64,000 nucleotides of DNA from Halobacterium sp. R2-5. Lineage in GTDB: Archaea; Halobacteriota; Halobacteria; Halobacteriales; Halobacteriaceae. The notes beneath the pieces are model-generated. The model was not told the origin of the DNA, did no database searches, and saw only the letters and a program-made list of their open reading frames with translations. The stretch is from NCBI RefSeq assembly GCF_011734195.1, contig NZ_JAANTH010000001.1, positions 868,001 to 932,000 of the forward strand, given 5' to 3'. The translations under genes were made by a program, and so were the position numbers. Of this stretch, positions 8,818 to 16,336 are shown in pieces. Each line of letters begins with the position of its first letter. Positions within the stretch are counted from its first letter, which is position 1.

Positions 8818-9675
8818 TCAATCGTTACTGTCCGCGGCGCGCGCTCGCGCCAGTATCCGCTCGGCCTGCGCGACCAGCGGCGCGTCCACCATCTCGCCGT
8901 CCACGCGGAACACGCCGCGACCCTCCTCGTCGGCTTCTTCTCTCGCTGTCAGCACGCGCTCGGCCCACTCGACGTCCTCGGCGGCGGGCGTGAACGCGTC
9001 GTTGACGACTGGGACCTGCCCCGGGTGTATCGCCATCTTCCCGTCGTAGCCGAGCTGCGCGGCGAACGCGGTCTCCTCGGCGAGCCCCTCGGTGTCCTCG
9101 ATGTCCGTGTACACCGTGTCTATCGCGTCCACGCCCGCTGCTGCCGCGGCGAGCACGACCTCCTCGCGCGCGTGGAGAACCTCTAACCCCTCGTCGGTCC
9201 GCGTCGCACCGACGTCCGCGGAGAGGTCCTCCGCGCCGAACAGGAGCGCGTCCGTCGGCCCGGCGTCCGCGATCTCCTCGGCGTGCAGGACGCCGCGCGC
9301 GGACTCCACGAGCGCCAGCACCGGTACGTCGTAGCCGCGCTCGTCGAGCAGTCGGCCGAGCGTGTCCACGTTCTCCGCGGAGCGCGCCTTCGGGAGCATC
9401 ACCGCGTCCAGCCGCGGGTTCTCGCCCGCGATCACGGTCTCTACGTCGGCGCCTGCGCCCGCTCCAACCGGGTTCACGCGCACGCAGACCTCGCAGCCCG
9501 GGTCGAACTCTGGGCCCGAGAGCACCGACTGGACCGCCGTCCGCGCCTCCGTCTTCTGCGCCGGCGCCACCGCGTCCTCGAGGTCGAAGACGACGACGTC
9601 GGCGCCCGTCCCCGGCGCCTTCCTGAGTAACTCCGGCCGGTCGCCCGGTGAGAACAGCACGCTGCGTCGAGCCAT
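8818..9675 (-). CDS. HpcH/HpaI-CitE family lyase (malyl-CoA lyase-like)
   Basis: 285 residues, a TIM-barrel C-C lyase of the CitE/malyl-CoA lyase type acting on 3-hydroxyacyl-CoA thioesters. Visible: RSVLFSPGDRPELLRKA at the N-terminus, VVFDLEDAVAP with the metal-binding acids, VRVNP, ALVESARGVLHAEEIA, LFGAEDLSADVG, and GYDGKMAIHPGQV near the end. In other haloarchaea, members of this family cleave beta-methylmalyl-CoA or malyl-CoA. The exact acyl-CoA is not determined by the motifs. Glutamate dehydrogenase, a MaoC hydratase and an acyl-CoA carboxylase subunit lie within 5 kb. Confidence 0.85.
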   Translation of the reverse strand: MARRSVLFSPGDRPELLRKAPGTGADVVVFDLEDAVAPAQKTEARTAVQSVLSGPEFDPGCEVCVRVNPVGAGAGADVETVIAGENPRLDAVMLPKARSAENVDTLGRLLDERGYDVPVLALVESARGVLHAEEIADAGPTDALLFGAEDLSADVGATRTDEGLEVLHAREEVVLAAAAAGVDAIDTVYTDIEDTEGLAEETAFAAQLGYDGKMAIHPGQVPVVNDAFTPAAEDVEWAERVLTAREEADEEGRGVFRVDGEMVDAPLVAQAERILARARAADSND

Positions 9676-9705
9676 GCCGGGGGGTCGCCCCGGCCGCTTG
9701 TATGT

Positions 9706-11007
9706 CTATCGGCGCACGAGCAGCGCGGCCGCGGCGGCGAGCGCGACGACAGCCGCAACCGTGCCGAATCCGGGCGACTCCGACGGCGTCGAGTTCGCCG
9801 TGGTCGCCGGCGCGTCGGTCTGCGTCTGCGTCGGCGTCGGTTCCGCCGTCTCCGTCGCTGTCGGCTCCGCCGTCGCGGTGGCGGTCGTCGTGGTCTCCTC
9901 GGTCACGTCCAGCGACGCGGTCACCGCCCCGCCGTCGGTCTGCGGGTTGACGTCGATGCCGACCGAGTAGTCGCCCGCGTCGGGGTTCTGGACGCCCTCG
10001 TAGACGACCACGACCTGGTCGCCCTCCTGGAGTTCGTAGTCCCCGTCGAACCCGAACGTCAGCGTCTCGCCGTCGTCGCTCCCGCTGACCTCGCCGAGCG
10101 ACGCCGCGTACGTCTGGTCGACCGTAGTGTTCGCCGCGTCGTCACCGCGGTCGATGCCGACCGTGACGACGTCGCCCTGGTCGACGTTGCTCACGTCGGT
10201 TCCGGTCCCGCTGTAGTTGACTTCGAGCCCGGTCCACGAGGAGTCGCCCAGCTCGGCGTCGACGACGGCTATCGCCGCGTGCGTCGCCGTCTCGTTCGCG
10301 GTGTCGGGGCTCGCGCCCACGTACGGCTGGCCGCCTCGCACGAGGCTCACGCCCGAGTCCGAGCCAAACGTCGCGTCGTCAGCGTCGTCCTGCGTGGTTG
10401 CGGTCGTGGTCGCCGTGGTCTGCGTAGTGGTCTGGGCCGCAGTCGTCGTGGTCGGCGTCTGCGTGGTGGTCGCTGTCGTGGTCGTCGTGGTGTCCGACTC
10501 GATGGACAGCGTCGCGGTGTCGGTCTCGTCGGCGCTCTGGTAGTTCGCGTGTAGCGTCACGTCGTAGTCACCTGCACTCGGGTTCTGGGCGTTCCCGTAG
10601 ACGACGACGAGTTCGTCGTTCTGCTGGAGGTTGTAGTTGCCGCCGAGGCCGACGTCCAGCGTGTGGCCGTTGTTGTCGGCGCTGACGCTGCTGAGGTCGT
10701 CGGAGACGTTGACGTCGATTGTGTCGCCGGGCGAATCGTCACCACGGTCGATGCCAATCTTCGTGACGTCGTTCTGCCCGACGTTGCTCACGTCGGTCGC
10801 CTGGTACTCGACCTGGAAGCTCGACCACGACCCACCGACGGCGTTCCCGTCGACGACCACGCTCGCGGTGTGCTCCGCGGTCTCTCCGGGGCTGTTCGGT
10901 GAGGCCGTTATCGAGCCAGCCGATGCTGCTGTCGTCACGCCCGCGAAAACCGCGGCCGTGACGACGACGGCTGCCAGTGCCCCTGCACGCAGGTACTGTC
11001 CTGACAT
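9706..11007 (-). CDS. Secreted surface protein with two tandem domains and PGF-CTERM anchor
   Basis: 433 residues. A Sec signal (about residues 1-30) is followed by two similar beta-rich domains of about 125 residues (roughly 31-160 and 210-345). Each carries an AEHTASVVV/ATHAAIAVV start, a DVSNV(G/D)Q(N/G)DV motif, IDRGDD, and ELVVVYG/QVVVVYEGVQNP with a DAGDYS-type end. Threonine-rich linkers follow both domains, suitable for O-glycosylation. The tail SPGFGTVAAVVAL, a hydrophobic run and a final RR pair is a PGF-CTERM sorting signal, cut and lipid-anchored by archaeosortase ArtA in characterised species. Function unknown; it is a cell-surface protein by architecture. Confidence 0.8.
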   Translation of the reverse strand: MSGQYLRAGALAAVVVTAAVFAGVTTAASAGSITASPNSPGETAEHTASVVVDGNAVGGSWSSFQVEYQATDVSNVGQNDVTKIGIDRGDDSPGDTIDVNVSDDLSSVSADNNGHTLDVGLGGNYNLQQNDELVVVYGNAQNPSAGDYDVTLHANYQSADETDTATLSIESDTTTTTTATTTQTPTTTTAAQTTTQTTATTTATTQDDADDATFGSDSGVSLVRGGQPYVGASPDTANETATHAAIAVVDAELGDSSWTGLEVNYSGTGTDVSNVDQGDVVTVGIDRGDDAANTTVDQTYAASLGEVSGSDDGETLTFGFDGDYELQEGDQVVVVYEGVQNPDAGDYSVGIDVNPQTDGGAVTASLDVTEETTTTATATAEPTATETAEPTPTQTQTDAPATTANSTPSESPGFGTVAAVVALAAAAALLVRR

Positions 11008-11087
11008 GTCCGGGTCGACTCACGGAGACGGAAAAACGGTGGTGGCCGAACACCGTCCTAAAAGCCTGACGGCCGCGATTTCGGCGG

Positions 11088-11096
11088 ATTTAAGGA
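11088..11096 (+). promoter_or_regulatory. TATA box of the MaoC-like gene
   Basis: GATTTAAGG stands 23-31 bases before the ATG at 11119 in a GC-rich divergent intergenic region, matching a leaderless transcript. Confidence 0.5.
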
Positions 11097-11118
11097 TGAC
11101 GGCCGCGGGCTCTCGTCC

Positions 11119-11583
11119 ATGGCGGGACGCTACTACGAGGAACTCGAGGTCGGCGAGACCATCGAGCACGACAAGCGCCGCACCGTCTCCGAGGCGGACA
11201 ACCAGCAGTTCTGCGACATGACGATGAACCAGCAGCCGCTGCACCTCGACGCCGAGTTCGCCGCCGACACCCAGTTCGGCGAGCGAATCGTCAACGGCCT
11301 CTACACGCTCAGCCTCGCGGTCGGCCTCACCATCCCGGACACCACCGACGGCACCATCGTCGCGAACCTCTCGTACGACGACGTCGAGCACCCGTCGCCC
11401 GTGTTCCACGGCGACACTATCCGCGCGCAGTCGACGGTCGCGGACAAGCGCGAGACCAGCGACGGCGAGCGCGGCGTCGTCACGTTCCACGTCGAGGCGT
11501 TCGCGGTCAACCGCGACGACGAACTCGTCTGCGAGTTCGACCGCACCGCGCTCCACCACAAGCGCGAGTACGCCGAAGACTGA
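11119..11583 (+). CDS. MaoC-family hot-dog dehydratase
   Basis: 154 residues, single hot-dog domain. The N-terminal YYEELEVGETIEHDKRRTVSEAD and PLHLDAEFAADTQFGERIVNG stretch hold the (R)-specific enoyl-CoA hydratase signature: Asp/His near LHLDAEF and the following Gly-rich turn. These enzymes hydrate enoyl-CoA thioesters; a short single-domain form may be a dimer. The neighbours downstream (DoxX, CBS proteins) give no clear pathway, but a CitE-like lyase and a carboxylase subunit are close. The substrate is not assigned. Confidence 0.82.
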   Translation: MAGRYYEELEVGETIEHDKRRTVSEADNQQFCDMTMNQQPLHLDAEFAADTQFGERIVNGLYTLSLAVGLTIPDTTDGTIVANLSYDDVEHPSPVFHGDTIRAQSTVADKRETSDGERGVVTFHVEAFAVNRDDELVCEFDRTALHHKREYAED

Positions 11584-11585
11584 CC

Positions 11586-11996
11586 GTGCCCGCCAGCGAC
11601 CGCGCGCGGCGACTCGCCGCTCGCTCGCCGGACCCGGGGACGCTCGCGCGCTGGGGGCTCGGCGCCATGTTGCTCGCGGCGGGCGTCCACAAGCTCCTCG
11701 ACCCCGGCGCGTGGGCGGTGTACGTCACCGACTGGCTGGCGCCGTGGCTCGTCGTCTCCCCGGTCGCGTTCATGCTCGCGAACGGCGTGCTCGAAGTCTG
11801 GTTCGCCGCGCTGCTGCTCGCGGACCGCTACACCGCGTTCGCGGCGCTGGTCGCCGCCGTCTCGCTGCTGGCGACTATCGGCTACCTCGCCGTCGTCTGG
11901 GCGACGACGGGACGGTTTGGAGACGTCCTCGCGCGCGACATCGGGCTCGCGGGGCTCGCGCTGGCCGTGCTCGTCGACGCGCTGCGGCGCGAGTGA
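11586..11996 (+). CDS. DoxX-like integral membrane protein
   Basis: 136 residues with a GTG start two bases after the MaoC-like stop. Four predicted helices (about residues 22-40, 50-75, 78-103 and 113-131) follow a basic N-terminus. The pattern LGAMLLAAGVHKLLDP at the first helix resembles the DoxX/DoxD superfamily, membrane proteins often paired with redox functions. No cofactor-binding motif is visible. Probably co-transcribed with the upstream hydratase; function unknown. Confidence 0.65.
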   Translation: MPASDRARRLAARSPDPGTLARWGLGAMLLAAGVHKLLDPGAWAVYVTDWLAPWLVVSPVAFMLANGVLEVWFAALLLADRYTAFAALVAAVSLLATIGYLAVVWATTGRFGDVLARDIGLAGLALAVLVDALRRE

Positions 11997-12078
11997 GCAG
12001 GCGCGCGCCGACCGCGGGCCGCGCGCAGGGGGGCTCGGAGGGGGAACTATCTTGGTCGCGGGGTTCGTGGCGTGTGAT

Positions 12079-12453
12079 ATGTCTTCTTCCGACAGGCTGA
12101 CAGTCGAGGACGTGATGTCCACGCCGCTGGAGACGATTAGCGCCGACGCGACGGTGATGGAGGCGGCCCAGCGCATGCGCGCGGAGGACATCAGCGCGCT
12201 CGTCGTGACGACGACGCCGCGCGCGATCGTCAGCAGCACGGACGTCCTCGACGCCGTCGCGGAGGGCGAGGACGTCGCCGAACTGCGAGTACGGGACGTG
12301 ATGACGACCGACGTCGAGACCGCGGCGCCGGACCTCTACATGGAGGAGGTCGCCGCGATGATGACCACGTACGGCATCAAACACCTCCCGGTCGTCGACG
12401 ACGACTACGTCGGGATGATTTCCTCGACGGACGTCACCGCGCACCTGTCGTAG
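12079..12453 (+). CDS. CBS-domain-pair protein
   Basis: 124 residues made up almost entirely of two CBS motifs (about residues 8-60 and 70-124): VEDVMSTPLETISADATVMEAAQRM with ISALVV, and VRDVMTTDVETAAPDLYMEEVAAMM with IKHLPVVDDD-YVGMISSTDV. Stand-alone CBS pairs bind adenosine nucleotides and act as energy or ion-strength sensors for partner proteins. No partner domain is fused. The ATG at 12079 is chosen because the reading frame upstream lacks CBS sequence. Confidence 0.85.
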   Translation: MSSSDRLTVEDVMSTPLETISADATVMEAAQRMRAEDISALVVTTTPRAIVSSTDVLDAVAEGEDVAELRVRDVMTTDVETAAPDLYMEEVAAMMTTYGIKHLPVVDDDYVGMISSTDVTAHLS

Positions 12454-12471
12454 CCGGTGGACTGCGGGCGG

Positions 12472-14250
12472 TCAGAGAATCGTGCCGTGTTTCTTCGACG
12501 GCCGGTCCTTCTCGACGTCCTCGTAGAAGTCGAAGCGCGCCGCGAGCTCCGCGCGCAGGTCGGACGGCGGGACGATTTCGTCGATGACCGTCTCGCTCGC
12601 CATCCGGTGGACGTCGATGTCGCGGCGGTACTCCTCGCGGAGTTCCTGTTCGCGCTGCGCGCGTTCCTCGGGGTCGTCGATGGCGTCGAGCTTGTTCGCG
12701 TAGACGGCGTTGATGGCTGCTTCCGGCCCCATGATGCCGATCTCGCCGGAGGGGAGCGCGATGGTGGACTCGGGGTCGTAGGCCGGCCCGGACATGGCGT
12801 AGATGCCGGCGCCGTAGGCCTTCCGCACGACCACGGACTGCTTCGGGACGGTGGCCTCGCTGGTGGCGTAGATCATCTTCTTGCCCTTCTCCAGGATGGC
12901 GTCTTTCTCCACTTGCGAGCCCGCCATGAAGCCGGGCGTGTCACAGAGGTACAGCAGGGGGATGTTGTACGCGTCGGACTTCCAGACGAACTCCGCGGCC
13001 TTCTCGGCGGCGTCCGGGAAGATTGCGCCCGCGCGCTCGGTCGGCTGGTTCGCGACGATACCCACAGTGCGGCCGTCGATGCGCGCGTACCCCGTGAGAA
13101 TCTCCGGGCCGAACTCCGGCTTCAGTTCGAAGAACGAGCCCGCGTCCACGACGCGCTCGATGAGGTCGCGCATGTCGTACGCGCGGTTCGGCGACTCCGG
13201 AATCAGACCGTCGATGCCCTCGGTCGGTTTCGCGGGCGGCTTCGCGGGCTGGTTCGGCGGTTTCTCGTCGCTGTTGTCCGGGAGGTACTGAACCAGGTTC
13301 GCGACGAGTTCGCGGGCGTGCTCCTCGTCGCGCGCGACGAGGTCCGCGCTCCCGGACTCGCGGGCGTGGACGTCCGGGCCGCCGAGGTCCTGCATCTCGA
13401 TCTCCTCGCCGGTGACCATCTTCACCATCCGGGGGCTCGCGATGGCCATCGCGGACATCCCCTCGACCATCACGGTGAAGTCCGCGAATACGGGCGTGTA
13501 CGCGGCGCCCGCGATGCAGGGTCCGTACAGCACGCAAATCTGGGGGACGCGCCCGGAGAGCCGCGAGTGGTTGAAGTAGTACTTCCCGATGCCCTCGCGG
13601 TTCGCGAAGAACCCGGACTGCTGGTCGATGCGGCCCCCGGAGGAGTCCATCAGGTACAGCACCGGCTTGCCGGTCTTGAGCGCGCGCTCCTGCATCCGGA
13701 GGAACTTCTCGACGCCGCGCTCGGCCATCGACCCGGCCTTCACGGTGAAGTCGTTCGCCATGAAGTGGACGTCCCGTCCCTCGAAGTCCGCCGCGCCCGT
13801 GATGAGGCCGTCTGCGGGCAGGCGGTTGTCCGGGTCGGCCTCGTCGACGTCCGGGCTGTCGGGGTGCCAGGAGTCGAAGTTCGCGAACTTCCCGTCCTCG
13901 AACAGGAGGTCGCCGGCGCCGTCCCCGCCATCCTCCCCGAACCAGAGGTCGAGGCGGTCGCGGACGAACAGCTTGTCCTGCTCGCTCAACCGCTCCTTGT
14001 ACTTCTCGGGGCCGCCTTCGAGGATGTCCGCGATCTCCTCGCGGAGCTTCTCCTCGCGCTCGGTCGGACCGAGGTCGCGGTCGGACTCACGGTCCTCGTC
14101 CGTGGAGGGCTCGGGCGCTTCGTGGACGGCTGCGGGCTCGTCGTCGTCACCGAGGTACACTTCCACCTCGTCGGCGACGTGCTCGGCGAGCGCGGCGGCG
14201 ACCGCCTGCGCCTCCTCGTCGGTCGCGCCGGCACCGATTCGTACCTTCAT
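12472..14250 (-). CDS. Acyl-CoA carboxylase carboxyltransferase subunit with N-terminal extension
   Basis: 592 residues. Residues from about 95 onward form a crotonase-fold carboxyltransferase (PccB/MmdA type): oxyanion and acyl-CoA loops in DSSGGRIDQQSGFFAN and GPCIAGAAYTPVF, then the biotin-side half with GYARIDGRTVGIVANQP, PLLYLCDTPGFMAGSQVE and GAGIYAMSGPAYDP. It moves carboxyl from carboxybiotin to propionyl- or acetyl-CoA. The first ~90 residues (MKVRIGAGATDEEAQAVAAA and an acidic linker) are not part of typical PccB, which is near 515 residues. The biotin carboxylase partner is not in the window. An upstream in-frame extension exists, but ATG at 14250 begins the conserved sequence. Confidence 0.88.
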   Translation of the reverse strand: MKVRIGAGATDEEAQAVAAALAEHVADEVEVYLGDDDEPAAVHEAPEPSTDEDRESDRDLGPTEREEKLREEIADILEGGPEKYKERLSEQDKLFVRDRLDLWFGEDGGDGAGDLLFEDGKFANFDSWHPDSPDVDEADPDNRLPADGLITGAADFEGRDVHFMANDFTVKAGSMAERGVEKFLRMQERALKTGKPVLYLMDSSGGRIDQQSGFFANREGIGKYYFNHSRLSGRVPQICVLYGPCIAGAAYTPVFADFTVMVEGMSAMAIASPRMVKMVTGEEIEMQDLGGPDVHARESGSADLVARDEEHARELVANLVQYLPDNSDEKPPNQPAKPPAKPTEGIDGLIPESPNRAYDMRDLIERVVDAGSFFELKPEFGPEILTGYARIDGRTVGIVANQPTERAGAIFPDAAEKAAEFVWKSDAYNIPLLYLCDTPGFMAGSQVEKDAILEKGKKMIYATSEATVPKQSVVVRKAYGAGIYAMSGPAYDPESTIALPSGEIGIMGPEAAINAVYANKLDAIDDPEERAQREQELREEYRRDIDVHRMASETVIDEIVPPSDLRAELAARFDFYEDVEKDRPSKKHGTIL

Positions 14251-14343
14251 GGTCTTTCGTGAGTCGCAGTGCGACAAACCGTTTTCCGTTGCGAGCCGCG
14301 ACGGCCACAAGAATTACGCCGCCTCTCCGCGGACAGATGTCAC

Positions 14344-14442
14344 ATGGGCCCCGTGGAACTCCTGCTCGCGCTGCTACTCGCGGTCGTGTTCGCGGCGTTC
14401 GCGTACCTCCTCCCGGGCATCGTCGACACGCTGCACTCGTAG
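14344..14442 (+). CDS. 32-residue single-pass membrane peptide
   Basis: ATG to TAG encodes 32 residues: a short MGPVELLLALL start, one continuous hydrophobic helix of about 22 residues, then PGIVDTLHS. GC-ending codon choice fits neighbouring genes. An AT-richer segment (CAAGAATTACG) lies about 27-37 bases upstream and fits a leaderless promoter. It sits alone between a divergent carboxylase gene and an AhpD-like gene in the same direction 66 bases on. No family recognised; it may be a small stress or complex-assembly peptide, or chance. Confidence 0.45.
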   Translation: MGPVELLLALLLAVVFAAFAYLLPGIVDTLHS

Positions 14443-14508
14443 CGTCTCCGACGAGGAGGGTGCGAGCGACCCCGCACACCTATTGTTCCGGCCGTCGCGT
14501 GCGTACGC

Positions 14509-15081
14509 ATGAGCGAGGACGCGATGCGACGGTTCCCCGTCCCGGACGCCGACGACCTCCCCGAGGACCTCCGCGAGCGAATCGCCGAGGAGACCGAGCG
14601 CGCCGGCTTCACGCCGAACGTCTTCGAGGCGTACGCGTACAAGCCCAGCCACTTCCGGGCGTTCTTCGCGTTCCACGACGCGCTCGTCGAGGACACGGCG
14701 CTCGCCCGCGAGGAGGTCGAGATGATCACGGTCGCCGTCAGCGGCGCCAACGACTGCCTCTACTGCGTGGTCGCGCACGGCGCGCTCTGCCGCGTCTACG
14801 CGGAGGCGCCGAAGCTCGCCGACCAGCTCGCCACCAACCACCGCAGCGCGGACGTCTCCGAGGAGCACCGCGCGATGCTGGACTTCGCCGTGAAGCTCAC
14901 CGAATCCCCCGAAGCAGTCGGCGACGAGGACGTCCAGGCGCTCCGGGACGCCGGCTTCTCACAGGAGGAGATCTGGGACGTCGCCTCGGTCGCGGCGTTC
15001 TTCAACCTCTCGAACCGGATGGCGGTCGTCGCGGACATGCGCCCGAACGACGAGTTCTACGGGATGGGGCGCGGGGAGTGA
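14509..15081 (+). CDS. AhpD/carboxymuconolactone-decarboxylase family peroxidase-like protein
   Basis: 190 residues, all-helical AhpD-like fold. The catalytic signature is complete: a Glu in EEVEMITVAVSGANDC, then the CxxC pair CLYC followed by VVAHGA (Cys-X2-Cys-X3-His). This arrangement is found in the peroxidase-related subfamily that reduces peroxides through the cysteine pair. The N-terminus FPVPDADDLPEDLRERIAEE and FTPNVFEAYAYKPSHFRAF match the family. Stand-alone gene; physiological reductant unknown. Confidence 0.87.
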   Translation: MSEDAMRRFPVPDADDLPEDLRERIAEETERAGFTPNVFEAYAYKPSHFRAFFAFHDALVEDTALAREEVEMITVAVSGANDCLYCVVAHGALCRVYAEAPKLADQLATNHRSADVSEEHRAMLDFAVKLTESPEAVGDEDVQALRDAGFSQEEIWDVASVAAFFNLSNRMAVVADMRPNDEFYGMGRGE

Positions 15082-15160
15082 CCTCGGAGCCGGCGGTTGG
15101 TAGGATACGCCTACCGCGCGTACCCGTATCTTCAAGTGCGTTACCGCGCGAGAGAGGGAC

Positions 15161-16336
15161 GTGTCTCGGTTATCGACAGCGCTGGCCGTCGCGGTCGCCC
15201 TCGTCGCCGTCGCCGCGGCGGCGAGCCCGGTGACCGCGTTCGCGGCCGGCGGCGCCGACGCCGCGACCGTCGAGTCCGGCGTCCTCTCCGTCGACGTGAC
15301 GGGCGCGGGCGCCGCGACCGAGGTCGACGGCGTCTACTACGTCTGGGCGGACGAGACGGCGACGGTCCGCGTGACCGTCGGCGACTACCTGGACGACTCC
15401 GACACCTACTACGCGGACTACGACGTGCGACTGACCCGGAACCGCGACGCCGACTACAGCCAGCCCCGCGAGAACTCGATGGACGTGACGACCGTGACGC
15501 TCGGCGAACTGGAGACCACGGACGCCGAGCTCACGCTCGACCCCGACGAGCACGACCTCGACAGGCGGGGATACACGCTGTACGCGAGCATGTACAGCCA
15601 GCAGGCCGGCGACGACCCTCGCCGCGACGACCAGGCAATCCCCATCAGGGTCATCGCCAAGGGCGGCGACCTCGACGCGGACGGGCTCTCGAACGCCAAC
15701 GAGCTCTCGCTGGGCACCGACTTCCGGGACGCGGACACGGACGGCGACGAACTCGAGGACGGCTACGAGGTCCACCAGTTCGGCACGGACCCCCTCGACC
15801 CCGACACCGACGACGACGGCGTCCGGGACGACGAGGAGGTCCGCGCGGGCACGAACTACGCGGACCGCGACACGGACGCCGACAGCCTCGACGACCTGTC
15901 GGAGATCGCCGGGAACACGTCCGCGACCAAGGCGGACGCCGACCTCGACGGCCTGCCGGACGCGCTCGAACTCGAACTCGGGACCGACCCGAACGACCGC
16001 GACACTGACGGCGACGGGCTCACCGACCTGACCGAGTACCGCGACACGGGGACCGACCCGCTCGACGCGGACACCGACGGCGACGGCCTCGAAGACGGCA
16101 TCGAGCTGCGGCGGTACGGCACCGACCCGACCGCGAGAGACACCGACGCCGACGGCGTCCCGGACGGCGAGGAAGTGCTGCGCGGCACCGACCCGACGTC
16201 GCCGAACACTGACGACGCCACCGAGCGCGTCGACGGCGCCGGCGGCCTCGGTGACGCCGCGCTCGCGGACGGCACCGGCGCGCTCGACTGGACGCTGCAC
16301 TACCCGACCGCGCACCTCCTGCGCGCGCTCACATGA
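15161..16336 (+). CDS. Secreted protein with thrombospondin type 3-like calcium-binding repeats
   Basis: 391 residues from a GTG start. A Sec signal (about residues 1-29), then a beta-rich domain to about residue 165. From there seven or so repeats of the form (D/N)xDxDGLxDxxE(L)xxGTDPxxxDTD, where aspartates at alternating positions bind calcium. It ends with a short hydrophobic segment. Such repeats make rigid rods on haloarchaeal surface proteins. The next gene overlaps it as ATGA, so the two surface proteins are probably made together and may interact. Confidence 0.82.
   Translation: MSRLSTALAVAVALVAVAAAASPVTAFAAGGADAATVESGVLSVDVTGAGAATEVDGVYYVWADETATVRVTVGDYLDDSDTYYADYDVRLTRNRDADYSQPRENSMDVTTVTLGELETTDAELTLDPDEHDLDRRGYTLYASMYSQQAGDDPRRDDQAIPIRVIAKGGDLDADGLSNANELSLGTDFRDADTDGDELEDGYEVHQFGTDPLDPDTDDDGVRDDEEVRAGTNYADRDTDADSLDDLSEIAGNTSATKADADLDGLPDALELELGTDPNDRDTDGDGLTDLTEYRDTGTDPLDADTDGDGLEDGIELRRYGTDPTARDTDADGVPDGEEVLRGTDPTSPNTDDATERVDGAGGLGDAALADGTGALDWTLHYPTAHLLRALT

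Noticed and set aside
10380-10510. Trinucleotide-like repeat run suggesting a CRISPR or satellite
   Set aside because: It is only the Thr-rich linker (ACx codons) of the surface protein; there are no spacers.
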